Shown one piece after another: positions 6,664 to 16,595 of a stretch of DNA of 47,798 nucleotides (the first letter of the stretch is position 1; each line of letters opens with the position of its first letter). The stretch is taken from NCBI GenBank assembly GCA_003695825.1, contig RFHK01000026.1, positions 1 through 47,798 on the forward strand, written 5' to 3'. This DNA comes from Gammaproteobacteria bacterium. GTDB taxonomy: Bacteria; Pseudomonadota; Gammaproteobacteria; Thiohalobacterales; Thiohalobacteraceae. The translations under genes were made by a program, and so were the position numbers. The notes beneath the pieces are model-generated. The model saw only the letters and a program-made list of their open reading frames with translations. It was not told the DNA's origin and did no database searches.

Positions 6664-8283
6664 ATGACGTCCACTCCTCTCGACACCACGCGCGCCCTGG
6701 TCGAGGCCCTGCGGGACCCCGACGCCTATCCCCACGAAGCAACCCAGGTCGAAGTCCTCGAGACGCACATCAGCTTCATCCTGCTGGCCGGGCATCACGC
6801 CTACAAGATCCTCAAGCCGGTGGACCTCGGCTTTCTCGATTTCAGCACCCTCGCCCGGCGGCGCGAGGACTGCGAACGCGCCCTGCTGCTCAACCGGCGT
6901 TTCAACCCGCGCCTGTACCGGGAAGTGGTCCCGATCACGGGGACCCCTGACCATCCCCGCATCGGCGGCCGGGAGGCGGTGCTGGAATACGCACTTCACA
7001 TGGAGCGTTTCGACCCCGCCTGTACCCTCGATCGCCGGATCGAACGCCAACCGCCGCCGCGGCCGGCCTGGGACGACTTCGCCCGCCGCCTGGGCGAGAT
7101 CCACGCGGAACTTCCGCGCGCACCGGAATGCAGCCGGTTCGGCAGCCCGGAGCTGGTGCGCCGCCACATGCTGGACAATTTCGAGGCCGTCCTGTCGCGG
7201 CTGCCGGCACTCGAAGACCGTATCGGGGCGCTGGAACGCGCCACCCGGGAATGCCTCGATGCCAGCGAGAACGACCTCGACCTCCGCTGGCGCGGCGGCT
7301 GGATCCGAGAATGCCATGGCGACCTGCACCTGGCCAACCTGTTGCAGGAGCCGGGCCGGCCCATCGAGCTCTTCGACTGCCTGGAATTCTCCGACACGCT
7401 GCGCATCATCGACACCCTGAGCGACGTCGCATTCCTGCTCATGGACCTGGACCTGCACGGCCGGGGCGATCTCCATCACCGCGTGCTCAGCCAATACCTC
7501 GAGGCCGCCAACGACTACATGGGATTGACCCTGCTGCGTCCTTACCAGGCCTACCGTGCCATGGTGCGCGCGAAGGTGGCCGCCATCGAGCTGGAGCAGG
7601 CCCGCGCGCGCGACGCGGCCGAAGAAGAACGCCGTGCCCGGCAGGCACTCGAGTCCCACCTGTTGCTGGCAGAGCACTACCTGGACGAGCGGACCCAGAC
7701 CCCCCTGCTCCTGCTCATGCACGGGGTCACCGGCAGCGGCAAGAGCCGGTTGGCCTTGGACCTGGTCGAGGCCCTGGGCGCCGTCCGGCTGCGTTCCGAC
7801 GTCGAGCGCAAGCGCCTGCTGGGACTGGCTCCCGAGGACGACACCCGGCAGGCGGGCCGCAATGCCTATACCCCGGCCATGCACCGGGCCACCTACCGGC
7901 GGCTGCTGGCACTGGCCTTCGGCATCCTGGATGCCGGCTACCCGGTGATCGTGGACGCCACCTTCCTGCGGCGCGAGTACCGCCTCCCCTTCCTGCAACT
8001 CGCCCAGCGGCTCGGGCTGCCCGTGCGCATCCTGCACCTCACCGCTCCCGAGGCCGTGCTGCGCGAACGCGTGGTACAACGCGCCCGTGCGGGTTCCGAT
8101 CCCTCCGAGGCGGGGCTCGAGGTACTCGCGCACCAGATGGAGGCAATCGAACCGCTCACCGAGGCAGAGCGCGCCCTCGCCATCGGGATCGACACCACCC
8201 GCCCACTGGACGTCGAGGCCCTGGCGCAGGAGCTGGACGCGGCGCACGTCACTCAGCGCATCCCGGACGTCAGCCAGAAATAA
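6664..8283 (+). CDS. Phosphotransferase (APH-like)/P-loop kinase fusion protein
   Basis: A 539-residue two-domain protein. The N-terminal half resembles aminoglycoside-phosphotransferase/choline-kinase-type enzymes: a possible ATP lysine in GHHAYKILKPVDLGFLDF (near 43-60), the catalytic loop HGDLHLAN (218-225) and a metal Asp in IELFDCLEF (near 238). The C-terminal half has a Walker A GVTGSGKS (354-361), and VIVDATFLRREYRLPF resembles gluconate-kinase or polynucleotide-kinase type P-loop enzymes. Fusions of this kind are widespread and of unknown substrate; despite the APH label there is no reason to infer drug resistance. FNR-like boxes lie upstream. Its last 31 bases overlap the convergent protease gene. 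Confidence 0.88.
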   Translation: MTSTPLDTTRALVEALRDPDAYPHEATQVEVLETHISFILLAGHHAYKILKPVDLGFLDFSTLARRREDCERALLLNRRFNPRLYREVVPITGTPDHPRIGGREAVLEYALHMERFDPACTLDRRIERQPPPRPAWDDFARRLGEIHAELPRAPECSRFGSPELVRRHMLDNFEAVLSRLPALEDRIGALERATRECLDASENDLDLRWRGGWIRECHGDLHLANLLQEPGRPIELFDCLEFSDTLRIIDTLSDVAFLLMDLDLHGRGDLHHRVLSQYLEAANDYMGLTLLRPYQAYRAMVRAKVAAIELEQARARDAAEEERRARQALESHLLLAEHYLDERTQTPLLLLMHGVTGSGKSRLALDLVEALGAVRLRSDVERKRLLGLAPEDDTRQAGRNAYTPAMHRATYRRLLALAFGILDAGYPVIVDATFLRREYRLPFLQLAQRLGLPVRILHLTAPEAVLRERVVQRARAGSDPSEAGLEVLAHQMEAIEPLTEAERALAIGIDTTRPLDVEALAQELDAAHVTQRIPDVSQK

Positions 8284-8693
8284 CCCAGGTTGTACCAGGC
8301 ATGGACCACGAAGGCTGGCAGGAAACTGCCCGTGCGATCGCGCACCCAGCCGAACACGAGCGAAGGCAGGAAGACGGCAGCGGCCGCCGCCGGTGGATGC
8401 GTGAACCCGTGCAGCGCCGCGAACAGCAGGCTGGTCAGCACATTCGCCGCCCCGAGGCCGTACCACTGGCCGGAAAAGGACTGTGCCAGCCAGGGCTGGA
8501 GGCGTCCCCGGAAGATCCATTCCTCCAGGAACGGGAAGAAGAGCACGGTGCGCAGCGCCATCCCGGGGGCATGCGCGGGCCAGAGCGGATCGGGCGGCTG
8601 CGGGAGGCGAAACCACAACCCCACCCAGACCGGCAGGGCGAGACCCATCGCCGCCCACAGGGCCCATCGCTTTCCTCGCCCACGCCCGGTCAT
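8253..8693 (-). CDS. CPBP-family intramembrane protease
   Basis: A 146-residue membrane protein with the glutamic intramembrane protease (Rce1/CPBP) signature: EEWIFRG (E57, E58, R62), then LHGFTHP (H95, H99) and HAWYNLGYF (H131, N135). About four hydrophobic segments are visible (about 10-30, 47-61, 80-97, 103-140). I start at ATG 8693 (MTGRGRGKRW); upstream frame sequence is not protein-like. The family includes CAAX-type proteases and small MrtJ-like enzymes that process C-terminal sorting signals; the small size fits the latter but I see no substrate gene here. The 3' end overlaps the convergent kinase gene by 31 bases. Confidence 0.85.
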   Translation of the reverse strand: MTGRGRGKRWALWAAMGLALPVWVGLWFRLPQPPDPLWPAHAPGMALRTVLFFPFLEEWIFRGRLQPWLAQSFSGQWYGLGAANVLTSLLFAALHGFTHPPAAAAAVFLPSLVFGWVRDRTGSFLPAFVVHAWYNLGYFWLTSGMR

Positions 8694-8700
8694 GCCCAGA

Positions 8701-8729
8701 TTGTACCCGGTCGTGCAGGTTGATAGACT
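8701..8729 (+). promoter_or_regulatory. Candidate promoter of galE
   Basis: TTGTAC (8701-8706) and TAGACT (8724-8729) lie 17 bases apart, 79 bases upstream of the galE ATG. Both hexamers are partial matches. Confidence 0.35.
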
Positions 8730-8807
8730 GGGCGCACGGCACGCGTCTCGCACAATCGCGTGCCCTTCCAAAAATAACACCTGCATTCGAACAACAAGGG
8801 ATATGCC

Positions 8808-9809
8808 ATGACGAACGAAGCCATCCTCGTCACCGGCGGCGCCGGCTACATCGGCAGCCACGTCGTCCGACAGCTACGCCGCCGCGGCGAACCCGTGGTC
8901 GTGCTGGACAACCTCTCCACCGGTTTTCGCGAGGCGGTGGGCGACGCCGAGCTGGTCGTGGGAGACACGGGCGACATGGCCCTCGTGCGTGACCTGCTCG
9001 CACGCTACGGCGTACGCTCCGTGCTGCACTTCGCCGCCCACACGGTGGTCCCCGAGTCGGTGGAGAACCCGCTCAAGTACTACGGCAACAACACCTGCCA
9101 TACGCGCAACCTGCTCGCCTGCTGCCAGGAAGCGGGGGTGGAACACTTCATCTTCTCCTCGACGGCCGCGGTCTACGGGATCCCGGAGGGCGAATACTGC
9201 GACGAGGACTCGCCCACCGCCCCGATCAATCCCTACGGGATGTCGAAGCTGATGAGCGAGATCATGCTGCGGGACCTCGGCAAGGCCACGCCGATGCGCC
9301 ACGTGATCCTGCGTTATTTCAACGTCGCCGGTTGCAACCCGGACGGCGAGATTGGCCAGTCCACGCCCAACGCCACCCTGCTCATCAAGGTCGCCAGCGA
9401 GGTGGCCACCGGGCGACGCGAGAAACTCTACGTCTTCGGCACCGATTACCCTACGCCCGACGGCACCGGCGTACGCGACTACATCCACGTCGAGGACCTG
9501 GCCGACGCCCACTTGCGGGCGCTCGACTACCTGCGCGCGGGCGGGGAATCGATCACCCTCAACTGCGGGTATGGCCACGGCTACAGCGTGCGCGAGGTGA
9601 TCGAGGCCGTGGAACGCGTGGCCGGGCATCCGCTGCCGGTCGAGGAGGCCCCAAGGCGCCCGGGTGACCCCCCTGCCCTCGTCGCCCGGGCCGACCGGAT
9701 CCAGGAGGTACTGGGCTGGAGACCGCGCCTCGACGACCTCGACGAGATCGTGCGCACCTCGCTGGAGTGGGAAAGGAAGATCGCGCGGGGGGAAGCCTAC
9801 GGGGCCTGA
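8808..9809 (+). CDS. galE: UDP-glucose 4-epimerase
   Basis: GalE interconverts UDP-glucose and UDP-galactose in the cytoplasm, supplying envelope polysaccharide synthesis. The 333-residue protein is an extended short-chain dehydrogenase: NAD-binding TGGAGYIGSH near the N-terminus, the Ser of FSSTAAVYG, and the catalytic YGMSK. The C-terminal GYGHGYSVREVIEAVERVAG and ADRIQEVLGWRPR are typical of GalE. The ATG follows AAGGGA by seven bases. Two further nucleotide-sugar genes lie convergently downstream beyond a repeat array, suggesting a small sugar-precursor locus rather than galactose catabolism; no gal operon partners are present. Confidence 0.93.
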   Translation: MTNEAILVTGGAGYIGSHVVRQLRRRGEPVVVLDNLSTGFREAVGDAELVVGDTGDMALVRDLLARYGVRSVLHFAAHTVVPESVENPLKYYGNNTCHTRNLLACCQEAGVEHFIFSSTAAVYGIPEGEYCDEDSPTAPINPYGMSKLMSEIMLRDLGKATPMRHVILRYFNVAGCNPDGEIGQSTPNATLLIKVASEVATGRREKLYVFGTDYPTPDGTGVRDYIHVEDLADAHLRALDYLRAGGESITLNCGYGHGYSVREVIEAVERVAGHPLPVEEAPRRPGDPPALVARADRIQEVLGWRPRLDDLDEIVRTSLEWERKIARGEAYGA

Positions 9810-9900
9810 ACGCGAGGAGCGACGGGCACGATCGATACTGCTGTTTCGCGTCTTTGCCTGCCTTCGGGAGAGGGGGGTCCGGTTTCAGGCATGCGTGGTG

Positions 9901-9940
9901 CAGAGGAATCCGGAGGGCATCCTCCAACGGATTGCCTCTG
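9901..9940. repeat. 40-base imperfect palindrome (REP-like)
   Basis: CAGAGG, AATCCG and GAGG pair in order with CCTC, CGGATT and CCTCTG around a GCAT loop, giving 16 base pairs with a 3-base and a 1-base bulge. It lies between galE and the heptamer array and belongs to no gene I can identify. It resembles an extragenic palindrome more than a terminator, having no T-run. Confidence 0.6.
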
Positions 9941-9961
9941 TCGCATTGCCACAGCATCCAA

Positions 9962-10087
9962 CTTCTGCCTTCCGCCTTCCGCCTTCCGCCTTCCGCCTTC
10001 CGCCTTCTGACTTCTGACTTCTGACTTCTGACTTCCAGCTCCTAGCTCCCAGCTCCCAGCTCCCAGCTCCTACCTCCCAGCTCCCAT
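9962..10087. repeat. 18-unit tandem array of degenerate 7-bp repeats
   Basis: The stretch divides without gap into 18 heptamers, all fitting CTYCYRN: CTTCTGC, five CTTCCGC, four CTTCTGA, CTTCCAG, CTCCTAG, three CTCCCAG, CTCCTAC, CTCCCAG and CTCCCAT. Three blocks of different sequence keep one 7-bp phase. The array is pyrimidine-rich on the plus strand and ends two bases before the stop codon of the convergent epimerase gene. No open gene in any frame is convincing across it. There are no spacers, so it is not a CRISPR. Confidence 0.95.
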
Positions 10088-10089
10088 CC

Positions 10090-11097
10090 TCAGACCCCGT
10101 AGAAGGCCCGGTACCAGTCGACGAACTTGCGCACGCCCTCCTCCACGCTGGTACTGGGCCGGTAGCCGATGTCGCGTACCAGGTCGCTGACGTCGGCATA
10201 GGTATCGGGTACGTCGCCCGGCTGCAGTGGCAACAGGTTCTTCTCCGCCTTCTTACCGAGACAGTCCTCCAGCACCTCGATGTAGTGCATCAGTTCCACC
10301 GGCTGGTGGTTGCCGATGTTGTAGAGCCGGTAGGGAGCCTTCGAGGAGGCCGCGTCCGGTGCATCTCCCGACCAGTCCGGGTTCGGCTCCGGGATCCGGT
10401 CCAGCACCCGGACCACGCCCTCCACGATGTCGTCGATATAGGTGAAGTCGCGGCGGTGCTTGCCGTAGTTGAAGACGTCGATCGGTTCCCCGGCCAGGAT
10501 CTTGCGCGTGAAGAGGAAGAGGGCCATGTCGGGGCGCCCCCAGGGTCCGTAGACGGTGAAGAACCGCAGCCCCGTCGTCGGCAACCCGTAGAGATGGCTG
10601 TAGGTGTGCGCCATCAGCTCGTTGGCCTTCTTGCTGGCGGCATAGAGGCTGACGGGGTGATCGACATTGTCGTGCACCGAGAACGGCATTCGGGTGTTGG
10701 CGCCGTAGACGGAGCTGCTGGAGGCGAACACCAGGTGCTCGACTCCGTAGTGCCGGCAGCCTTCCAGGATGTTGAGGAACCCGACCAGGTTGGTGTCGAC
10801 GTAGGCGTGCGGGTTCTCGAGCGAATAGCGCACGCCGGCCTGGGCGGCGAGGTTGACCACCCGTTGCGGTCGATGGGTCCGGAATACCGCCTCCATCGCC
10901 TCGCGGTCGGCGATGTCGGCACGCACGTCCGTGTACCCGGGGTATTCCAGCGTGCGCGCGAGCCGCGCCTCCTTCAGGGACACGTCGTAGTAATCGTTGA
11001 GGTTGTCGACGCCGATGACCTCGTCGCCGCGCTCGAGCAGGCGCAGGGCCAGGGCCGAACCGATGAAACCCGCCGAACCGGTAATGAGAACCTTCAT
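10090..11097 (-). CDS. UDP-glucuronate 4-epimerase-like NAD-dependent epimerase
   Basis: A 335-residue extended SDR enzyme. Visible are [22 protein letters not shown] (NAD binding), [46 protein letters not shown] and catalytic YAASK, then [20 protein letters not shown]. These are hallmarks of the UDP-GlcA 4-epimerase group (CapI/WcaG-like), which makes UDP-galacturonate for capsule, LPS or exopolysaccharide. It starts 18 bases after the nucleotide-sugar dehydrogenase on the same strand, so the two probably form an operon producing an acidic sugar nucleotide. The exact substrate is inferred from similarity only. Confidence 0.88.
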   Translation of the reverse strand: MKVLITGSAGFIGSALALRLLERGDEVIGVDNLNDYYDVSLKEARLARTLEYPGYTDVRADIADREAMEAVFRTHRPQRVVNLAAQAGVRYSLENPHAYVDTNLVGFLNILEGCRHYGVEHLVFASSSSVYGANTRMPFSVHDNVDHPVSLYAASKKANELMAHTYSHLYGLPTTGLRFFTVYGPWGRPDMALFLFTRKILAGEPIDVFNYGKHRRDFTYIDDIVEGVVRVLDRIPEPNPDWSGDAPDAASSKAPYRLYNIGNHQPVELMHYIEVLEDCLGKKAEKNLLPLQPGDVPDTYADVSDLVRDIGYRPSTSVEEGVRKFVDWYRAFYGV

Positions 11098-11115
11098 GAT
11101 CGCACGCTCCCGGAT

Positions 11116-12393
<1,278 letters not shown>

Positions 12394-12418
12394 GATGGTC
12401 TCCCTGCAGTGTCGTTGA

Positions 12419-13135
12419 TTATGTCCCTTCGTCCTCGTCCTTCCACAGCGGTTCGTGGCCGGCGGCACGCATGGCCGCCAGGAAGGCGGCATGCGCGGCG
12501 GCTTCCTCGGCGCTGGCCCGGATCACGCGCAGCGGCGGTTTGTCGCGAATGCGGTCCGGCACCGCCTCGGCCCCGCCGCCGGATGCCTCCGCCTCCTCGA
12601 CCGGCAACAGGCTCGCCTGGCCCCCGGTCATGGCCAGATAGACGTCGGCGAGGATCTCGGCGTCCAGCAGGGCGCCGTGCAGCTCCCGGCCGGAGTTGTC
12701 CACGCCATAGCGCTTGCACAGGGCATCGAGGCTGTTGCGCTGCCCCGGGTGCATGCGTCGCGCCAGCGCCAAGGTGTCGAGGATGCGGCAATGGTCCTCG
12801 ATGCGCCCCCGGTCCTCCCCGAGCAAGGCCAGCTCGTGGTTGAGGAAGCCCACGTCGAAGGGCGCGTTGTGGATGATCAGCTCCGCACCCTCCACGAAGG
12901 CGAGGAATTCGTCGACGATATCGGCAAAGCGCGGCTTGTCCTGCAGGAATTCGTTCGTGATCCCGTGCACCTCCACCGCACCCTCGTCGATCTCGCGGTC
13001 CGGCTGAAGGTAGACGTGGAAGGTACGCCGGGTGGGCCGGCGGTCGACGAGTTCCACGCAGCCGATCTCGATGATGCGGTGTCCCTCCGCCGGGTCCAGC
13101 CCGGTAGTCTCGGTATCGAGCACGACCTGTCGCAT
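12419..13135 (-). CDS. dnaQ: DNA polymerase III epsilon subunit (proofreading exonuclease)
   Basis: The 238-residue protein is a DEDDh 3'-5' exonuclease: Exo [10 protein letters not shown] (D7, E9), Exo [15 protein letters not shown], Exo [18 protein letters not shown]. The C-terminal tail after a Gly/Ala linker is where epsilon contacts the polymerase alpha subunit. It is the proofreading subunit of the replicase. ATG 13135 is chosen because DnaQ homology begins exactly there. It lies 2 bases after the symporter gene and 25 bases before the sugar dehydrogenase. In enterobacteria dnaQ pairs with rnhA; that partner is absent here. Confidence 0.94.
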   Translation of the reverse strand: MRQVVLDTETTGLDPAEGHRIIEIGCVELVDRRPTRRTFHVYLQPDREIDEGAVEVHGITNEFLQDKPRFADIVDEFLAFVEGAELIIHNAPFDVGFLNHELALLGEDRGRIEDHCRILDTLALARRMHPGQRNSLDALCKRYGVDNSGRELHGALLDAEILADVYLAMTGGQASLLPVEEAEASGGGAEAVPDRIRDKPPLRVIRASAEEAAAHAAFLAAMRAAGHEPLWKDEDEGT

Positions 13136-13137
13136 GC

Positions 13138-14406
13138 CTAGGCCTCCAGGATGCCCCGTTCTCCCTCGAGGCGGCCGATGATCACCGCACCGCAGGAATC
13201 GCTGAACACGTTCACGCTGGTGCGCATCATGTCGAGCAGGCGGTCCACGGCCAGGATCAGCCCGATGGCCTCCGCCGGCAGGCCGACGGCACCGAGGATG
13301 ATGGTGATCGCCACCAGGCTGGCAGCCGGGATACCGGCGACACCGATGGAGGTCAGCAGCGCGGTGAGCACCACGATGAACTGCTGCGCCGGCCCCAGCT
13401 CGACCCCGTAGGCCTGGGCGATGAAGAGTGCCGCCACGCACTCGTAGAGTGCCGTGCCGTCCATGTTCACCGTGGCCCCGAGGGGCAGGACGAAGCTGGT
13501 GGTGCGGTTGGAGACCCCGGCCTTCTTTTCCACGCATTCCATGGTCACCGGAAGGGTCGCCGAGGAGGAGGCCGTGGAGAAGGCAGTCAGCAACGCCGGA
13601 AGCATGGCCCGGTAATGGCGCCAGGGCGAGACCCGCCCCACCAGCCGCAGGAGCAGGGGCAGGGTGACGAGGAAATGCACCGCGAGGGCGGCGACCACCG
13701 TGAGGAAGAAACGCATCAGGGGCGCGAAGGCCCCGAAACCGGTCGTGGCCACGGTCTTGGCGACCAGGCCGAACACCCCGAGCGGCGCGAAGCGCAGCAC
13801 GATGTCGGTCATGCGCATCATGACCTGGAAGACGCCCTGCCAGAAGCGGTCGAGCGTCTCGCGCTGGGGAGGCTCGATGCGCGTCAAGAAGAAACCGAAC
13901 AGCAGGCTGAAGAAGATCAGCCCCAGCATCTGGCCCTGGGCCGCGGCCTGGACGATGTTGGTGGGCACCATGCGCAGGAAGATCTCGACCAGGTCCCCGG
14001 CACCGTGCCCGGCGATGCGCTCCAGGCGGGACTCGGGCAGGCGCGCCAGGCCGAGAAGGTCCCGCACGGGGTGCCCACCGGCCAGGCCGGGCTGGACGAG
14101 GTCGACCAGCACCAGCCCGGTGAGGATGGCCAGCAGGGAAGTGGTCAGGTAATAGACCAGGGTGCGCATCCCCAGGCGGCCGAGCGCCTCGCTGCGCCCC
14201 AGGCCGGCCACGCCGGTGACGATGGAGGCCATGATCAGCGGCACGATGAGCATCTTCAGGGCATTGAGGAACAGGGTCCCGGCGAAGGCGTAGACCTCAA
14301 CGAGCGGGACGCCGAGCCAGGCCGTACGCGGCCCGGTCAGGGCCCCGGCGAGCACCCCCAGCCCCAGGGCCGCCAGGATCTGCCAGTGCAGGGCGATCCG
14401 GGGCAT
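13138..14406 (-). CDS. Dicarboxylate/amino acid:cation symporter (GltP/DctA family)
   Basis: A 422-residue inner-membrane transporter of the DAACS family (glutamate/aspartate or C4-dicarboxylate uptake with H+ or Na+). Eight membrane segments plus two hairpins are expected; family motifs seen are [21 protein letters not shown], the serine-rich hairpin [23 protein letters not shown], and the [21 protein letters not shown] segment that forms the substrate/cation site. The substrate cannot be fixed by eye. It starts one base after the ppiD stop codon and ends two bases before dnaQ, so all three are probably one transcription unit, an unusual grouping. Confidence 0.93.
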   Translation of the reverse strand: MPRIALHWQILAALGLGVLAGALTGPRTAWLGVPLVEVYAFAGTLFLNALKMLIVPLIMASIVTGVAGLGRSEALGRLGMRTLVYYLTTSLLAILTGLVLVDLVQPGLAGGHPVRDLLGLARLPESRLERIAGHGAGDLVEIFLRMVPTNIVQAAAQGQMLGLIFFSLLFGFFLTRIEPPQRETLDRFWQGVFQVMMRMTDIVLRFAPLGVFGLVAKTVATTGFGAFAPLMRFFLTVVAALAVHFLVTLPLLLRLVGRVSPWRHYRAMLPALLTAFSTASSSATLPVTMECVEKKAGVSNRTTSFVLPLGATVNMDGTALYECVAALFIAQAYGVELGPAQQFIVVLTALLTSIGVAGIPAASLVAITIILGAVGLPAEAIGLILAVDRLLDMMRTSVNVFSDSCGAVIIGRLEGERGILEA

Positions 14407-14407
14407 G

Positions 14408-16327
14408 TTATTTCAGCATGTCTTCGTTGATGTCGATGTCCGCCTTCGCCTTGAGCGATGCGATCACGGCATCCAGCTCACGCCGCCCCGAAAGCCGAGC
14501 CAGGTTGCGCGCGAACGAGGCCTTGCGACCGGCATCCACCTTGCCGGGATCGGCATCCTTCACTGCCTGGAGGACGACGACCTCGTAGTCGCCGTTGTCC
14601 AGTGTAAAGCCGGTGAAGGTGCGCTTACCCGGGGCCTGGCGCGGCATGCGAAAGACCTCGCGGACCAGTTTCGGATCGAGCTTGCCCTCGTCGCGCCGGA
14701 CGAAGTCCTCCTGCTCGACCTCGAGCCCGAGGGCCTGGGCGGCCTTCTCGAGCGGTTCCCCGGCACGCAGCCGTCCGAGCAGCTTCTCGCCCAGCGCCCG
14801 GGCCTGCTCGCGAGCCTTCTTCTCGATCAAGGCCTTGCGGATCCGGTCCCGGACCTGCTCGAAGGGCAGAGGCTGGGCCTTGCGATGGTCCACCACCCGG
14901 ACGACCACGACATGGTTCGGGCCGAGCTCGATGGGCAGGCTGTTGTTGCCCTGCACGAGCACCTCGTCGCTGAAGGCCGCCTCGAGCACGTCCGGGTTGG
15001 CCGTGACGCCCTTTGCGGTCCCCTTGCGCGTGATCCAGTCGCTGGTGTGGATCTTCAGGCCCAGGGACTGGGCGGCCGTCTCGAGGGTGTCGGGGTGCTC
15101 GAACGTGAGGTTGGCCAGCTCGTCCTGCTTCTCGTAGAAACGTTTCTCGGCCTCCTCCCGCACGGCCTCCTTCTCCAGCTCGGGGCGCAGTTCCTCGAAG
15201 CTGGGTGGAGTGACCTTGCGGATGTCCTCCACCTCGATGAGGTGATAGCCGAACTGGCTGCGCACGGGCTCACTGAGCTTGCCTTTCTCCAGGGAGAAGG
15301 CGGCCTTCTCGAAGGCCGGGTCCATGACCCCGCGACCGAAGTAGCCCAGGTCTCCACCCTGCTTCGCCGAGCCCGGGTCCTGGGAGTACTTCTTCGCCGC
15401 ATCGGCGAAACCGATCTTGCCGGAGAGGATCTCCCGGCGGATCTCCTCGATGCGCTTCTTCGCCGCCTCCTCGTCGGCCTCCGAGGCGCCCGTGGGCACC
15501 TGGATGAGGATATGGCGCACGCGCCGTTCCTCCTGGTTGGCCAGCGCCTTGACCCGTTCCTCGTAGCGCTTGCGCACCTCCTGCGGGTCGGCCTCGAGCC
15601 CCCGTGCGATGTCATCGAGGTCGAGTTCGATCCAGGCCAGCTTCACCTTCTCCGGGGCCTGGTAGTCCTTCCGGTGGCTTTCGTACCAGTCCCGGATCGC
15701 CTTCTCGCTCACTTGCACCTGGTCCCGGAAGCGCGCGACCGGGATCCGGACATGGGCGAAGCGGCGTTGCTGGGCCTGGAGACGCAATCCCTGGGCCGTC
15801 TCCCAGGACGTGGCGAGGGCGGAACCCGTGACAGCGCCGATGTACTGGTTGACGAGCAGGCTGCGCCGCACCTGGGCCTCGAAGAGCGCCGGTGGCATCC
15901 CCTGGCGCTTGAGCACGGCCTCGTACCGGGCCCGGTCGAACTTGCCATCCTTGCGGAACTGGGGAATGGCACGGATGCGGCTGGCGAGGTAGGCGTCGCT
16001 GATGGCCATGCCGGCGTCATGGGCCGCCTCCACGATCAATTCCTCCTCGATCATGCGGTCGAGCACGCGGCGGCGGAATTCGGGGGTGTTGAACCGGGAG
16101 GGACGGAATGCATTGCCCATGAGCACCCGCATCTGCCGGAGTTGCTGCTGGACGGCACGCCGGAAGGCCCGTTCGCTGATCTCCGTGTCGTTGACCTTGG
16201 CCACGTAGGTGCGCACATTGCGCCTCAGGTAGGAGTCGATGCCCCACAGGGCGAAGGTGATGGAGATGCCGATGATGATGACCCAGGCCACGATCCCGGT
16301 GATGCGATCCCGAATCGCCTGCAGCAT
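14408..16327 (-). CDS. ppiD: Periplasmic folding chaperone PpiD (SurA N/parvulin)
   Basis: PpiD is an inner-membrane-anchored periplasmic chaperone near the Sec translocon. The 639-residue protein has a single N-terminal anchor (about 12-33, ITGIVAWVIIIGISITFALWG), a SurA_N-like helical region, a parvulin domain (about 258-360, with HILIQVP, GSAKQGGDLGYFGRGVMDPAFEKA and SQFGYHLIEVEDI) and a long C-terminal chaperone part. ATG 16327 follows AGGGGAG. It keeps the conserved lon-hupB-ppiD order, but a strong terminator at 16392-16418 separates it from hupB, so it probably has its own promoter. Confidence 0.95.
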   Translation of the reverse strand: MLQAIRDRITGIVAWVIIIGISITFALWGIDSYLRRNVRTYVAKVNDTEISERAFRRAVQQQLRQMRVLMGNAFRPSRFNTPEFRRRVLDRMIEEELIVEAAHDAGMAISDAYLASRIRAIPQFRKDGKFDRARYEAVLKRQGMPPALFEAQVRRSLLVNQYIGAVTGSALATSWETAQGLRLQAQQRRFAHVRIPVARFRDQVQVSEKAIRDWYESHRKDYQAPEKVKLAWIELDLDDIARGLEADPQEVRKRYEERVKALANQEERRVRHILIQVPTGASEADEEAAKKRIEEIRREILSGKIGFADAAKKYSQDPGSAKQGGDLGYFGRGVMDPAFEKAAFSLEKGKLSEPVRSQFGYHLIEVEDIRKVTPPSFEELRPELEKEAVREEAEKRFYEKQDELANLTFEHPDTLETAAQSLGLKIHTSDWITRKGTAKGVTANPDVLEAAFSDEVLVQGNNSLPIELGPNHVVVVRVVDHRKAQPLPFEQVRDRIRKALIEKKAREQARALGEKLLGRLRAGEPLEKAAQALGLEVEQEDFVRRDEGKLDPKLVREVFRMPRQAPGKRTFTGFTLDNGDYEVVVLQAVKDADPGKVDAGRKASFARNLARLSGRRELDAVIASLKAKADIDINEDMLK

Positions 16328-16391
16328 GCGTGAGACTCCCCTGGCTGGTTGCAGAAGCCGTGCTTCCGGATTCCGAAAAGCGTGATGATAC

Positions 16392-16418
16392 AAAAAAGGC
16401 GCCCTCGCGGGGCGCCTT
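16392..16418 (-). terminator. Intrinsic terminator of hupB-tRNA-Val-tRNA-Asp
   Basis: On the minus strand AAGGCGCCC and GGGCGCCTT pair perfectly over nine bases around a 5-base loop and run into a T-tract (six T in total). It lies nine bases after the encoded CCA of tRNA-Asp. Confidence 0.9.
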
Positions 16419-16426
16419 CGGGAACT

Positions 16427-16503
16427 TGGCGGAGTGGACGGGACTCGAACCCGCGACCCCCGGCGTGACAGGCCGGTATTCTAACCAGCTGAACTACCAC
16501 TCC
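16427..16503 (-). tRNA. tRNA-Asp (GTC)
   Basis: A 77-base cloverleaf with encoded CCA. Acceptor GGAGTGG pairs with CCACTCC, discriminator G; anticodon loop CTGTCAC gives GTC (16467-16469). T-loop GGTTCGAGTCC is standard. It follows tRNA-Val by six bases and ends just before a terminator. Confidence 0.97.
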
Positions 16504-16509
16504 GTGTCC

Positions 16510-16585
16510 TGGTGGGTGCTGCAGGGATCGAACCTGCGACCCTCGCCTTGTAAGGGCGATGCTCTCCCGGCTGAGCTAAGCACCC
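16510..16585 (-). tRNA. tRNA-Val (TAC)
   Basis: A 76-base cloverleaf with encoded CCA. Acceptor GGGTGCT pairs with AGCACCC, discriminator A; anticodon loop CTTACAA gives TAC. It begins ten bases after the hupB stop codon, so it is probably processed from a hupB-tRNA transcript. Confidence 0.97.
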
Positions 16586-16595
16586 GGAAGACCGG

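Noticed and set aside
6664-8283. Aminoglycoside resistance gene
   Set aside because: The APH-like fold is shared by many small-molecule kinases; the fusion architecture and chromosomal context give no support for resistance.
9962-10087. CRISPR array or coding repeats
   Set aside because: There are no spacers, units are 7 bp, and no frame across it has a start, ribosome binding site or protein-like surroundings.
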